64,000 nt of DNA. It comes from an uncultured Nitrosomonadaceae bacterium. Its GTDB lineage: Bacteria; Pseudomonadota; Gammaproteobacteria; Burkholderiales; Nitrosomonadaceae. The notes beneath the pieces are model-generated. The model had not been told where the DNA came from and ran no database searches. It worked only from the letters and a program-made list of their open reading frames with translations. The position numbers and the translations under genes are program-made. Position 1 is the stretch's first letter, and each line of letters opens with the position of its first letter. The stretch spans positions 114,766 to 178,765 of the forward strand of contig CALSMH010000002.1 in assembly GCA_943787405.1 (NCBI GenBank), written 5' to 3'. Of the stretch, positions 27,091 to 36,378 are shown piece after piece.

Positions 27091-27255
27091 ATGGAAATAT
27101 TCGATACTTTAGCGCTAATATATATTTATATATCAGGTGCCTATGTCATTTACAAGATTTACATTTCATCCCGGGATGGTTGGGATAGAAAGGCTGGATA
27201 CTCTATAGCAAGGGTAATTCTCTTAAGCGCTTTGCTCTATTTGACTATACTATAA
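27091..27255 (+). CDS. Small membrane protein of unknown function
   Basis: An ATG at 27091, with the ribosome site TGGAGA seven bases upstream, opens 54 codons. The peptide has two hydrophobic stretches (LALIYIYISGAYVIYKIYI and SIARVILLSALLYLTIL) separated by a charged SSRDGWDRKAGY loop, so it could be a two-helix hairpin. No family recognised. Confidence 0.5.
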   Translation: MEIFDTLALIYIYISGAYVIYKIYISSRDGWDRKAGYSIARVILLSALLYLTIL

Positions 27256-27455
27256 ATAATTCTAGTGAATGCAACTTTTATTACTACTACTATCTTTCGC
27301 TGCTAAAAGCCCTCCAAAATTCATAAATTTCCAATGTTTAGCTAATTTTGAGCAGGTATATTTACATATTTGATTTATAATCAGCAGGGCTTGAACTAAT
27401 TGCGAATGAGAATGATTCGAATATTTTCTGTGTAGTATTAATTAAGAAGATTTAG

Positions 27456-29022
27456 ATGAAAAAACTGCTATTAATCTTATTGTTATCTGTCATATACAGC
27501 AGTGTTGTTAAGGCAGATAATTATAATGATGGGATAAGGGCATATGAAAAAAAAGATTATGCCACCGCCCTTAAATTGTGGCGCCCGTTAGCAATGAAAG
27601 GGGATGTGTCTGCGCAATCTACCCTAGGCTTGATGTATCAGGAAGGCCAAGGTGTAAAACGAGACTATAAAGAAGCGATTAAATGGTATCGAAAGGCTGC
27701 AGACCAAGGGGACGTATATGCGCAATCTACCTCTAGGCTTGATGTATCAGGAAGGCCAAGGTGTAAAACGAGACTATAAAGAAGCGATTAAATGGTATCA
27801 AAAGGCTGCAAAACAAGGGGATGTGTATGCGCAATCTACCCTAGGCTTGATGTATCAGGAAGGCCAAGGTGTAAAACGAGACTATAAAGAAGCGATTAAA
27901 TGGTATCGAAAGGCTGCAGACCAAGGGGACGTATATGCGCAATCTACTCTAGGCTTGATGTATCAGGAAGGCCAAGGTGTAAAACGAGACTATAAAGAAG
28001 CGATTAAATGGTATCGAAAGGCTGCAGACCAAGGGGACGTATCTGCGCAATCTACCCTAGGCTTGATGTATCAGGAAGGCCAAGGTGTAAAACGAGACTA
28101 TAAAGAAGCGATTAAATGGTATCGAAAGGCTGCAGACCAAGGGGACGTATATGCGCAATCTACCCTAGGCTTGATGTATCAGGAAGGGCAAGGTGTAAAA
28201 CGAGACTATAAAGAGGCGGTTAAATGGTATCAAAAGGCTGCAAAACAAGGGGATGTGTATGCGCAATCTACCCTAGGCTTGATGTATCAGGAAGGCCAAG
28301 GTGTAAAACGAGACTATAAAGAAGCGATTAAATGGTATCGAAAGGCTGCAGACCAAGGGGACGTATATACGCAATCTACCCTAGGCTTGATGTATCAGGA
28401 AGGCCAAGGTGTAAAACGAGACTATAAAAAGTCGATTAAATGGTATCAAAAGGCTGCAGACCAAGGGGACGTATATGCGCAATCTACCCTAGGCTTGATG
28501 TATCAGGAAGGCCAAGGTGTAAAACGAGACTATAAAAAGTCGATTAAATGGTATCAAAAGGCTGCAGACCAAGGGGATATATCTGCGCAATTTAACCTAG
28601 CTTTAATGTATGACAATGGCAGAGATGGCGTAAATCAGGATAATAAGGAAGCAGTGAAGTATTATGGATTAGCTGCTAAGCAAGGGAACGCTGGTGCGCA
28701 ATTTAACCTGGGCTTTATGTATGCTAAAGGCGAAGGAGCAGTACAGAATTACAAGGAATCAGTTAAATGGTATCGAAAGGCTGCGGCACAAGGTCATGCA
28801 AAGGCACAATATAGTTTAGGATTTATGTATGGTAATGGACAAGGTGTAATAAAGGATCATTTGCATGCATATATGTGGTTTGACCTTAGCGTTAGCAATG
28901 GAGAAAAAATTGGAAATAAGGGGCGTGATTTAACAGCTAAAGAAATGACACCGGTCCAGATTTCTAAAGCGAAGAATATGGCAAAAGATTGCAAAAATAG
29001 AAAATATAAGAACTGTGATTAA
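27456..29022 (+). pseudogene. Large secreted Sel1-repeat protein split by a +1 frameshift
   Basis: The 5' frame (27456-27779) encodes the leader MKKLLLILLLSVIYSSVVKA, the first helical unit and one and a half repeats. It then leaves frame in the second 108-bp unit, where CAATCTACCTCTAGG stands in place of CAATCTACCCTAGG; the extra base is at about 27732. The rest (continuing to 29022) stays open and ends with two variant repeats and the C-terminal cap KNRKYKNCD. With one base removed the gene would encode about 521 residues. It may be a true frameshift, phase variation or an assembly error in the repeats. Confidence 0.85.
27600..28572 (+). repeat. Nine near-identical 108-bp (36-residue) tandem Sel1 units
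   Basis: Each unit encodes GDVYAQSTLGLMYQEGQGVK then RDYKEAIKWYRKAADQ with few changes. Two variants (QKAAKQ and KKSIKWYQKAADQ endings) recur within the array. Near identity at the DNA level indicates recent expansion and homogenisation. The second unit carries the extra base that breaks the frame. Confidence 0.95.
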
Positions 29023-29037
29023 TACAGAGTAGGTTAA

Positions 29038-29430
29038 ATGAAAAAACTACTATTAATTTTAGTGTTAGCTATTATGAGTAGCAGTGTAATGGCAGAGTGG
29101 GTTCGGGTTGACTATGACAGTGGTAATGGCTTCACAACTTACGTTAATTTTTTTACTATTGAAAAGTCTGATAGAACAGTAAAAATATGGAGTTTAGTTG
29201 ATTACAAAAAGGCTCAAGAACGTGCTTTTTTACCACTATATATGTCAATAAACAGGCAAAATGAATTCAACTGCATGGAAGGACAAATGAGAGAACTTTA
29301 CACTTCCTATCATGCTAAAAATATGGGAGAAGGAAAGGTAACTTTTAGTGATAATACTCCTAATAGTTGGAATGCGGTTCCACCTAATTCTATAGGTAGG
29401 GAATTATGGAAATATGCCTGTGGAAAGTGA
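29038..29430 (+). CDS. Surface-adhesin protein E-like secreted protein, paralogue 1
   Basis: The 130-residue protein has the leader MKKLLLILVLAIMSSSVMA and starts its mature part EWVRVDYDSG. The pattern of strands, VKIWSLVDYKKAQ, the Cys in FNCMEG and the terminal YACGK fit the Adhesin_E family (PF16747), first described as Haemophilus protein E, a surface binder of host matrix proteins. In free-living bacteria the ligand is unknown. Two cysteines may form a disulfide. It follows the large Sel1 gene by 15 bp. Confidence 0.83.
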   Translation: MKKLLLILVLAIMSSSVMAEWVRVDYDSGNGFTTYVNFFTIEKSDRTVKIWSLVDYKKAQERAFLPLYMSINRQNEFNCMEGQMRELYTSYHAKNMGEGKVTFSDNTPNSWNAVPPNSIGRELWKYACGK

Positions 29431-29469
29431 TGAAAGATTAGTATTTGCAATGCTTAGTTCGGAGGAGTT

Positions 29470-30168
29470 TTGAATAAAAAAGCAGTCATTTTGTTAAGCG
29501 GAGGATTAGATTCAGCTACAGTACTTGCTATTGCTAAAGAACAGAAATTTGAAATTTACGCTATGAGTTTTCACTATGGGCAGCGAGATACCCACGAACT
29601 TAAATGTGCAGGAATAATTGCCAGGAGCATGAAAGTTGCTGATCATAAATTGGTCAATATTGATCTTGGTCAATTTGGCGGCTCTTCTTTGACAGATGAC
29701 ATTGAGGTGCCGAAGGGTCGTGATACGGAGGATATGCCTCATGGGATACCGGTGACATATGTCCCCGCAAGAAATACAGTTTTTCTTAGTTACGCATTGG
29801 CATGGGCAGAGGTTATTGGATGTTTGGATATTTTTATTGGTGTAAATGCAATTGACTATTCTGGTTATCCTGATTGCAGGTCCGATTTTATTGAAGCGTA
29901 TGAGCACATGGCTAATTTTGCAACGAAGTCGGGAGTAGAAGGATCAGATAGAATGAATATTAATGCGCCCCTTATAGATTTAACCAAAGCTCAAATCATT
30001 CAAAAAGGGCTTGCGTTGAATGTTGACTACTCAATTACCAGTTCTTGTTACGATCCGTCATCTAATGGCGCCCCTTGCTGTAAATGTGACTCTTGCTTGT
30101 TACGTACTAAGGGTTTTGCAGAAATTGGTATCGTAGACCCTCTTAATCTAAAATTTGGATTGTTCTGA
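29470..30168 (+). CDS. queC: 7-cyano-7-deazaguanine synthase
   Basis: QueC uses ATP and ammonia to convert 7-carboxy-7-deazaguanine to preQ0, a step of queuosine tRNA modification. The 232-residue protein has the ATP-pyrophosphatase loop [13 protein letters not shown], the [20 protein letters not shown] motif, and the C-terminal zinc site [20 protein letters not shown]. The start is TTG at 29470, supported by a perfect GGAGGAG three bases upstream. It heads a compact queC-queD-queE operon. Confidence 0.95.
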   Translation: MNKKAVILLSGGLDSATVLAIAKEQKFEIYAMSFHYGQRDTHELKCAGIIARSMKVADHKLVNIDLGQFGGSSLTDDIEVPKGRDTEDMPHGIPVTYVPARNTVFLSYALAWAEVIGCLDIFIGVNAIDYSGYPDCRSDFIEAYEHMANFATKSGVEGSDRMNINAPLIDLTKAQIIQKGLALNVDYSITSSCYDPSSNGAPCCKCDSCLLRTKGFAEIGIVDPLNLKFGLF

Positions 30169-30171
30169 AGC

Positions 30172-31266
30172 ATGACAGAAAAACTTCTGTATGCAGTGGC
30201 AGCAAATTTTGAGGCAGCCAGGCGCGTATCAATTCTGCCTGAGGGGCATCGATCACGGAATTTTCATGGCCACAGTTTTCTTGCTAAGGTACGTTGTGCT
30301 CTACCTGATGGGTGGGCAAGTTTTCCTGGGGGGGAAGTGAGAGAACTTAGGGAGAGGCTTGCTTCGATTATTGCCCCTCTTGATTACAACGAACTTAACC
30401 AGAAATTAGAACAGCCTACGGATGAAAATCTTGCTCGTTGGGTGAGGGCCCAGGCCGCTCTCCCTGGAATCGAGAGCGTTGGTATTCAAAGTACTTTGCA
30501 TGAGGGTGTTGATCTAGATAATAAAGAGCACGCTCACGTTTGGCGGCGCTATGTTTTTCAATCTGCTCACAGGTTACCTAATGTACCGCAGGGTCATAAG
30601 TGCGGGCGGATGCATGGTCATGGGTTTGAAGTAATTCTCCATGCTAATCAGGATCTTGGTTCCAGTGAGATTGGGATAGATTACGAATATTTGGATGCCC
30701 TATGGGCTCCCCTTTCTAACGATCTAGACCATGCATGCCTCAATGATATTCCAGGCTTAGAAAACCCTACCAGCGAAAATATTTCTAATTGGATCTGGCA
30801 TCGTCTAAAACCTAAGCTACCAGAACTTTCTTGGGTCACTGTTTATGAAACTGCAAATTGTGGCGCCCATTTTGATGGACAAAGCTATCGTATCTGGAAG
30901 GAGATGACACTTGATAGCGCGGTTCAACTCAAGTGTGCACCAAAAGGGGACAATCGAAGGCGAATTCATGGGCACACTTATAGCTTACGTTTACATCTTC
31001 ACGCCGAGCTAGACGAGGTGCTAGGATGGACTGTAGATTTTGGTGATGTAAAGCGATTATTTGATCCTATATTTGAACAGTTAGATCATCAACCATTGCA
31101 TGAGATACCTAGTCTTATTGATACAGATGCGGCTAGCCTTGTTAAGTGGATTAAGTGCCAGGGCTCGTCTTTACTACCCCAGTTAGACAGGATCGATTTA
31201 TACGAGGTTAGAGGGTGCGGTGTTATTCTTAATTGGGGTGGTGTGGGACCAGCATTACCTATCTAA
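30172..31266 (+). CDS. queD: Triple-domain 6-carboxytetrahydropterin synthase-like protein
   Basis: QueD makes 6-carboxy-5,6,7,8-tetrahydropterin from dihydroneopterin triphosphate. A normal QueD has about 120 residues; this one has 364 and contains three PTPS domains in tandem. The middle domain (about 122-243) is canonical: FQSAHRLPNVPQGHKCGRMH with the catalytic Cys and zinc His residues, DHACLNDIPGLENPTSENIS and VTVYETANCGA. Domain 1 (1-120) keeps only HGH of the motif (Cys replaced in HRSRNFHGH, first His by Arg). Domain 3 (about 245-360) lacks Cys (DNRRRIHGH) but keeps LDHQ. I infer one active site with two structural domains. It starts 3 bp after queC. Confidence 0.9.
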   Translation: MTEKLLYAVAANFEAARRVSILPEGHRSRNFHGHSFLAKVRCALPDGWASFPGGEVRELRERLASIIAPLDYNELNQKLEQPTDENLARWVRAQAALPGIESVGIQSTLHEGVDLDNKEHAHVWRRYVFQSAHRLPNVPQGHKCGRMHGHGFEVILHANQDLGSSEIGIDYEYLDALWAPLSNDLDHACLNDIPGLENPTSENISNWIWHRLKPKLPELSWVTVYETANCGAHFDGQSYRIWKEMTLDSAVQLKCAPKGDNRRRIHGHTYSLRLHLHAELDEVLGWTVDFGDVKRLFDPIFEQLDHQPLHEIPSLIDTDAASLVKWIKCQGSSLLPQLDRIDLYEVRGCGVILNWGGVGPALPI

Positions 31267-31267
31267 T

Positions 31268-31903
31268 ATGGCATATACAGTAAAAGAAATTTTCTACACA
31301 CTTCAAGGAGAGGGTGCAAACTCAGGGCGCCCATCTATTTTTTGTAGGTTTGCAGGGTGCAATCTTTGGTCAGGCCTTGAACATGACCGTGAGATAGCAG
31401 TTTGCAGGTTTTGTGATACGGATTTTGTGTTGAATGGCACACCAGGCGAGGGGAAATTTAATTCTCCTGATGATCTTGCACTGGCAGTTGCTAAGGAGTG
31501 GCCGGAGAAAATAAATGGGAAACCTTTTGTAGTTTGTACGGGAGGAGAGCCACTTCTTCAGTTAGATGTAAATTTAATAAGTGCATTTCACATGCATGGT
31601 TTTGAGATTGCTGTTGAGACTAACGGAACCTTACCTGTCCCAAAAGAGATTGATTGGCTATGCGTAAGCCCTAAGGCTAATGCAAATTTACTGTTAAAAA
31701 AAGGAGATGAAATAAAATTTGTTTTTCCACAGGAGGGAGCTACTCCTGAGTTATACGAAGCAATGGCTTTTGAAAATTTTTATTTGCAGCCAATGGACGG
31801 TCTTGATCTTGAAAAAAATACGCTACAAGCAATTGAATATTGTAAGTCACACCCTCAATGGCGGCTTAGTATACAGACACATAAAATTTTAGGTATCAGA
31901 TAA
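31268..31903 (+). CDS. queE: 7-carboxy-7-deazaguanine synthase (radical SAM)
   Basis: QueE rearranges carboxytetrahydropterin to 7-carboxy-7-deazaguanine using a radical SAM 4Fe-4S cluster. The 211-residue protein has KEIFYTLQGEGANSGRPSIF and the variant cluster motif C-x14-C-x2-C (from CNLW to CRFC), then CTGGEPLLQLD and ETNGTLP. The long spacing between the first two cysteines is known in QueE of the Burkholderia type. The ATG at 31268 lies one base after the queD stop; an upstream GTG in frame would add 16 residues inside queD and is less likely. Confidence 0.95.
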   Translation: MAYTVKEIFYTLQGEGANSGRPSIFCRFAGCNLWSGLEHDREIAVCRFCDTDFVLNGTPGEGKFNSPDDLALAVAKEWPEKINGKPFVVCTGGEPLLQLDVNLISAFHMHGFEIAVETNGTLPVPKEIDWLCVSPKANANLLLKKGDEIKFVFPQEGATPELYEAMAFENFYLQPMDGLDLEKNTLQAIEYCKSHPQWRLSIQTHKILGIR

Positions 31904-32016
31904 GGGATTGAGGAGATAATCTATTTTTACTGCAACTGGACTTGAATATCTTGGGTAGGGTGATTGATGCTACCAGATAAATTGCATAGTCATGGACGTT
32001 GATGGGTGGTAATTAC

Positions 32017-32583
32017 TTAATTCAATTTATTATTCTTCCAGAACTTAGTTCCTTTAATCGTAACTTGCAGTGCCAGACCAGCTTCTGTTAATTGGTAAAT
32101 ACTTATACCGTCAATTACGATTTCTGCCCCTATAGCCGCTCCTTTGTCGCTAGTTTTAGCTGCAGCATCAGCTTGTGCACCAAACTCCCAGCCGCTGTTA
32201 ATAAATTTATCCATGGTTTTTTTGTCATGAAAGATAAATATAGAGCGGAAATCTTTAACTCCTAATCCGAATCCAAAACCTACCTCACCCATACGCATAT
32301 AGACAGGCTTGACTCCTTTTGGCTGCACTACTCCGTATCCCCCACCAAAACTAGCAAACATCAAATTAACATTTGCATTGCTAAAAACTGCATAGCCAGG
32401 TGCTTTCTCAATCCTATCTTTTGCTTCTGGTTGAACCTTATACAGGTCATCAAGAGTTTTATTTTTCATGACAATATATTCTTTTCTTTCTTCCTCTACA
32501 CTACCAGCTATCGCTGTAGTTGTATAAACACTAAAGGTAAGAGCAATTATCAAACTATAAAATCCAAATTCTATTCGTGCCAT
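32017..32583 (-). CDS. Secreted SYLF/YSC84-domain lipid-binding protein
   Basis: The 188-residue protein has a signal peptide (GFYSLIIALTFSVYTTTAIA) and a SYLF (YSC84) domain with EKAPGYAVFSNANVNLMFAS, FGGGYGVVQ and GEVGFGFGLGVKDFRSIFIF. SYLF domains bind phosphoinositides in eukaryotes and are common exported proteins in bacteria with no fixed role. I chose the start at 32583 (MARIEFG) because a GGAGA site precedes it; an upstream ATG at 32604 adds seven residues. Confidence 0.83.
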   Translation of the reverse strand: MARIEFGFYSLIIALTFSVYTTTAIAGSVEEERKEYIVMKNKTLDDLYKVQPEAKDRIEKAPGYAVFSNANVNLMFASFGGGYGVVQPKGVKPVYMRMGEVGFGFGLGVKDFRSIFIFHDKKTMDKFINSGWEFGAQADAAAKTSDKGAAIGAEIVIDGISIYQLTEAGLALQVTIKGTKFWKNNKLN

Positions 32584-32604
32584 ATTAATAGTTCTCCGTT
32601 TCAT

Positions 32605-32993
32605 GATTTTTCATTATATTTGTAACGGTATGTTTTAGTAAGTATCAAATACACGTATGCATACAGAAAAAATAGTCTTCTTTGTCTAATGATGCAAGTA
32701 TTATTTGTGTAATGACATCTAAAATAATATCAAAATTTATTTTCAACGCTTGAGAAAACATTTCTTCTGATTGCGAATGCAGGTCAATTACAGCTAGATT
32801 TGCGTTGACTCAAGGTTAAGATAGTATCTATACGTAAATTTCCCCTCTAAAATTCTTTATTCTAAAAAAGTGAATCTAAGGTAAAGGAGGCAGTACATAT
32901 ATTATTCTGGGGGCTAAATCGCGTAGAATGCTCAAGCAGAAAGAAGAGCCAATGAAAAGTTTATTAGGTATTATTTTAATTAAGGAAACTAAA
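32605..32993 (+). other. Long AT-rich gap without a recognisable gene
   Basis: No convincing coding region is seen between the SYLF gene and the VOC gene. The region holds A/T runs and the presumed divergent promoters. A short open stretch from 32928 only extends the downstream frame. I find no RNA motif. Confidence 0.5.
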
Positions 32994-33377
32994 ATGGCAA
33001 TTTTTACTCACGTTACATTAGGTACAAACAATTTTGATGTGGCAGTTGGTTTTTACGATTCTGTATTAGGTGCGTTGGATATCAATAATCTTGGCAAGCT
33101 TCACGATACGGCTATGACTTATGGTAAAGAATCATTTGAATTTGTGGTTCTTACACCCTCCAATGGAGAACCTGCCTGTAGCGCAAATGGTGGAACTGTA
33201 GGTTTTGTAGCAACTAGCAGGGATGCAGTACATAAATTTCATGAAGCTGGTCTTGCCAGCGGTGGCGTCGATGAAGGCGGGCCTGGCCCCCGTAGTTTTG
33301 CCCCAAATGCCTATGCAGCCTATTTGCGGGACCCTGATGGGAACAAGATTACGGCTATTTGCTTCGTTCGTGAATGA
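32994..33377 (+). CDS. VOC-superfamily (glyoxalase/bleomycin-resistance-like) protein
   Basis: The 127-residue protein begins MAIFTHVTLGTNNFDVAVGF (metal-binding His in FTHVTLG), continues with YDSVLGALD, and ends AAYLRDPDGNKITAICF (metal-binding Glu position occupied by Lys-Ile, so check). The two beta-alpha-beta-beta-beta modules are typical of VOC proteins with diverse substrates. I chose the ATG at 32994 with AAGGAA before it; earlier in-frame codons from 32928 encode an unlikely extension. No neighbour suggests a substrate. Confidence 0.82.
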   Translation: MAIFTHVTLGTNNFDVAVGFYDSVLGALDINNLGKLHDTAMTYGKESFEFVVLTPSNGEPACSANGGTVGFVATSRDAVHKFHEAGLASGGVDEGGPGPRSFAPNAYAAYLRDPDGNKITAICFVRE

Positions 33378-33442
33378 ATCAATAGGACACCATAATATTG
33401 ATATATCAATAAATGTTCGCTATTGGTTCTATTAGTTTATGC

Positions 33443-34054
33443 CTATAGTGGTTTAAGAACCTTTTGGGCGCGTTGCCATATCAAGGTACGGTTGTAGCTG
33501 GGCATGCTCACATCGCTTGTTAGAAATAGGCCATACGATTCGGCGAGCCGATTAATATTTTCAAAATCTCGTATACCGCTGTTTCTGTCGTTTGATCTTA
33601 GATATGCATCGAAACGTGCATTGCTTTCAGAAGTAAATTCCCCCTTATATTTAAACGCCCCATATAGACACAGGATGCCATTGGCGTTTAAAACATGTGC
33701 TATGCCTGCAAACATCCGTTCCACTTCCAACCATGAAATGATGTGCACCGTGTTGGCATTAAATACGGCATCTACTATTCCAACTGGCCATTTGACATCA
33801 TTTACGTTGATGGTTACAGGTGGAAGTACATTGGGCAGTTTAATTTCGTTTAGCCAGGCTAGGATTCCTTCATGTTTTTCTGTTAATTCGCTGGTCTGCC
33901 AGGACAGGTGGGGTAGTGCGCGCCCAAAATAGACAGCGTGCTGGCCGGTTCCACTAGCTATTTCCAATACATACTGTTGTTTAATTAGTACCTCTTGTAG
34001 AATTTTGAGGATAGGCTCTTGGTTTCGTTCACAAGATTCAGAATAGAGTTTCAT
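33443..34054 (-). CDS. DUF938 SAM-dependent methyltransferase
   Basis: This 203-residue protein has SAM motif I VLEIASGTGQHAVYFGRALP, then WQTSELTEKHEGIL, DAVFNANTVHIISW and YGAFKYKGEFTSESNARFDA. These match DUF938, a methyltransferase family widespread in proteobacteria with no assigned substrate. It is a stand-alone gene convergent with the VOC gene. Confidence 0.88.
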   Translation of the reverse strand: MKLYSESCERNQEPILKILQEVLIKQQYVLEIASGTGQHAVYFGRALPHLSWQTSELTEKHEGILAWLNEIKLPNVLPPVTINVNDVKWPVGIVDAVFNANTVHIISWLEVERMFAGIAHVLNANGILCLYGAFKYKGEFTSESNARFDAYLRSNDRNSGIRDFENINRLAESYGLFLTSDVSMPSYNRTLIWQRAQKVLKPL

Positions 34055-34167
34055 AGGCGGCAGGCAATATTTAATCGGAAAATATAGTGTGGTTGATTAA
34101 GATCTATCTGAAATAATATCGATATGAGCCTATTATAGGTTAATAGGTTATAGCACTAATTTTACTC

Positions 34168-34455
34168 ATGAGATTGTTTGACAAAAAAATGACAGAAAAA
34201 ATGAGTTGGGTAGTCTATATTTTGGAATGTGGTGATAACAGCCTTTACACCGGGATCACAACAAATTTAGCACGTAGAATTACAGAACACGAGCAAGGTA
34301 ATGGTGCTCGGTATACTAGAGGTCGTGGACCCTTAAATTTGAAGTACATGGAGTATTGTAATAGTCGGGCAGAAGCTTCTAGGAGAGAGGCATCGATAAA
34401 ATCTCTATCGCGAATTAGAAAAATGGAACTTATTTTATTAGATAAAATGTATTAA
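34168..34455 (+). CDS. GIY-YIG nuclease-domain protein (UPF0213/YhbQ-like)
   Basis: A 95-residue (or 84 if it starts at 34201) single-domain GIY-YIG protein: WVVYILECGDNSLYTGITTN includes the paired YIL and YTG motifs, followed by NLARRITEHEQGNGARYTRG (catalytic Arg) and EASRREASIKSLSR (Glu). Members such as E. coli YhbQ act on DNA or are of unclear role. The start is ambiguous, with no clear ribosome site before 34168, 34189 or 34201. Confidence 0.88.
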   Translation: MRLFDKKMTEKMSWVVYILECGDNSLYTGITTNLARRITEHEQGNGARYTRGRGPLNLKYMEYCNSRAEASRREASIKSLSRIRKMELILLDKMY

Positions 34456-34720
34456 TCCACGTAATATATACCACGTCATATATACCACTTAATATCTCCT
34501 TGTCTATATATATGCGAGAGGCCTAGATGAAAAATAGGAGAATATTCCTGCATAATTTTGCCTCAAGCGTGCTGCTAATACTGGAAATGAACCTGGGGAA
34601 AAACCGAGAATTAGAGGTTTAATGAATGTCAACCTCCAAAATTTATAGAGATAGAGAATATGGCAGAAAATTACAGGATAGGAAATATAAACATTATGAC
34701 TAATATTCAAGAGACAAAAG

Positions 34721-35107
34721 ATGAAAAAGATACTATTAATTTTAATGTTGTTTGTAGTTAGTAATAGCGCAATGGCGGAGTGGGTTTACATCAATAAGTC
34801 TATTGATGCTTTTTACTACATTAATCCCGAGACTATTCAAAGATCTGGAAATTCTGTAAAAATGTGGATTCTCGGTGACTTCATTGAAGCTCAGAAATTG
34901 AAAAATGGTGTAATAAACTCTTCAATTAGAGATCAAGCTGAATACCGTTGTAAAGAAAGTCAAACTCGCTCAATTTATCAGGTCTTATATACTGAAAATA
35001 TGGGTAAGGGTGAGATAATACATACCTTTGATCAGCCTGGAGAATGGAGGTCTGTAGTTCCAGGGAGCGCGGGAGAAACTCATTTTGAATTCGCCTGTAA
35101 GAAATAA
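34721..35107 (+). CDS. Surface-adhesin protein E-like secreted protein, paralogue 2
   Basis: The 128-residue product has the leader MKKILLILMLFVVSNSAMA and the mature start EWVYINKSIDAFYYINPETI. VKMWILGDFIEAQ, YRCKESQTRSIY and FEFACKK give the two conserved cysteines and the strand pattern of Adhesin_E. It resembles paralogue 1 in leader and cysteine positions, but the loops differ. Confidence 0.83.
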   Translation: MKKILLILMLFVVSNSAMAEWVYINKSIDAFYYINPETIQRSGNSVKMWILGDFIEAQKLKNGVINSSIRDQAEYRCKESQTRSIYQVLYTENMGKGEIIHTFDQPGEWRSVVPGSAGETHFEFACKK

Positions 35108-35264
35108 AGTATATAAGCCATATATAGCTGTTATTTGGTGCTGTGTAGTAGGGTTATCCGGGCTACTTTACTTCTAGATAGTTTAGAGACAGATAAGAAA
35201 TTAATTCCTTTCTCATGTGAAACATTTCAAAACTAATTTTTTTAATTATCCTTAAGGCGCACAC

Positions 35265-35684
35265 ATGAAAATTTTATGCTGGTTAATACTTCTTACAACA
35301 CTAGCAGCCTGCGCATCAAGCCCAATTAGTAGCAATGTACCCGTAGAATGGAAATATATAGCTAGGGCTGCAGACCGTTCTACTACTATGTATATTGAAG
35401 GTAGTAGTATCAGGAAATTAGGTGACAAGATAAGCCTGTGGGAGATGCTTGACTATGATGAGGGTAGGCAATTAAGGAGCAAGGAGGTCTTGTCATTTAA
35501 GAGCTTAAAAGAACATGATTGTAAGAAAAAAAAATATAGAGGATTATCTATAATTTTTTATTCTAAAAATATGGGAAAGGGCACTATAGTTTATTCTAAT
35601 AATGACACGAGGCCTTGGAAGAGTATCGTTGCTGGAAGTACAAATGAGGCTTCGTTTAAATATGCATGTGGAGGAGTTAAATGA
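35265..35684 (+). CDS. Surface-adhesin protein E-like lipoprotein, paralogue 3
   Basis: Unlike its relatives this 139-residue protein has a lipobox (TTLAAC, acylated Cys17), so it should be membrane-anchored. The Adhesin_E pattern follows: VEWKYIARAADRSTTMYIEG, ISLWEMLDYDEGRQLRSKEV, HDCKKKKYRGLSIIFYSKNM and KYACGG. The stop overlaps the next gene start (ATGATG), implying coupling. Confidence 0.82.
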   Translation: MKILCWLILLTTLAACASSPISSNVPVEWKYIARAADRSTTMYIEGSSIRKLGDKISLWEMLDYDEGRQLRSKEVLSFKSLKEHDCKKKKYRGLSIIFYSKNMGKGTIVYSNNDTRPWKSIVAGSTNEASFKYACGGVK

Positions 35685-35935
35685 TGACCAAGCTATTAGT
35701 ACTAGCCTTATTAGCTTCTAGTTCAATTTTTGCGGGGACTATTTTAGCCAGAGGATATGGATCAGGTGATGGACCAGGACAGAATTATACTAATTGGAGC
35801 TCTGGGTCTGATCAAAGTGTAGAAGAGCAGAAACAGAATATAGAAAATTCGCACAAGGAGAAAGATAGAAAAAAAGAATTTGAGCCTAAAGATGGTTTAT
35901 CTGGTTCAGGCTCAGACTATAAGGTTGATAACTAG
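35681..35935 (+). CDS. Small secreted polar protein
   Basis: An 84-residue protein with a signal peptide (MMTKLLVLALLASSSIFAGT) and a low-complexity mature part rich in Gly, Ser, Glu and Lys (GYGSGDGPGQNYTNWSSGSD and later EKDRKKEFEPKDG), probably disordered. No family recognised. It overlaps paralogue 3 of the adhesin-E group by 4 bp. Confidence 0.65.
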   Translation: MMTKLLVLALLASSSIFAGTILARGYGSGDGPGQNYTNWSSGSDQSVEEQKQNIENSHKEKDRKKEFEPKDGLSGSGSDYKVDN

Positions 35936-36098
35936 AAATTAAAGTTGCAGTATAACGATTCTAGAAAGTCGATATTCAATACTAAAGAGGAATGCAAAGT
36001 TGCATTATCAAGAAAGAATTTTTTCGTGTGAAGCGCTAGCATTATAAAAGCGGTTCTTTTAATAAACTGTTATTTTGAATTTATTGAGAGTAAATCTA

Positions 36099-36356
36099 AT
36101 GGGAATCCTAGATAAAGCAAAAGAACTTAGTGACAAGGTTAATGATTCAATTACAGCATTTAGTAGTGATGAGGTAATAGCTAACACCGTTATTAAGGCG
36201 GTTGGGAAACAAGAAAAAATTAATGAAATTTTAAGGCAAAAAGGATCTAATTACCGTGTTGCGGACATTGAGTTGGGTATGGGAGTCCCTCCAACTGTTA
36301 CATTCGGTGTTCGGAGAATAAAAGAAAAAAGCAATGAAAGGCTCAGTGAGTCTTAG
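36099..36356 (+). CDS. Hypothetical cytoplasmic small protein
   Basis: The ATG at 36099 opens an 85-residue protein: MGILDKAKELSDKVNDSITA, a helix, then IANTVIKAVGKQEKINEILR and a short beta segment GMGVPPTVTFGVRRI. No signal peptide. The sequence looks soluble; family unknown. The next gene begins 22 bp later and both may form a unit. Confidence 0.6.
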   Translation: MGILDKAKELSDKVNDSITAFSSDEVIANTVIKAVGKQEKINEILRQKGSNYRVADIELGMGVPPTVTFGVRRIKEKSNERLSES

Positions 36357-36378
36357 CAAAATATAAAAAGAGAATTAA

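Noticed and set aside
27600..28572. Regular direct repeats that could be taken for a CRISPR array
   Set aside because: Units are 108 bp, contiguous, code for Sel1 repeats and have no unique spacers; no cas genes are present.
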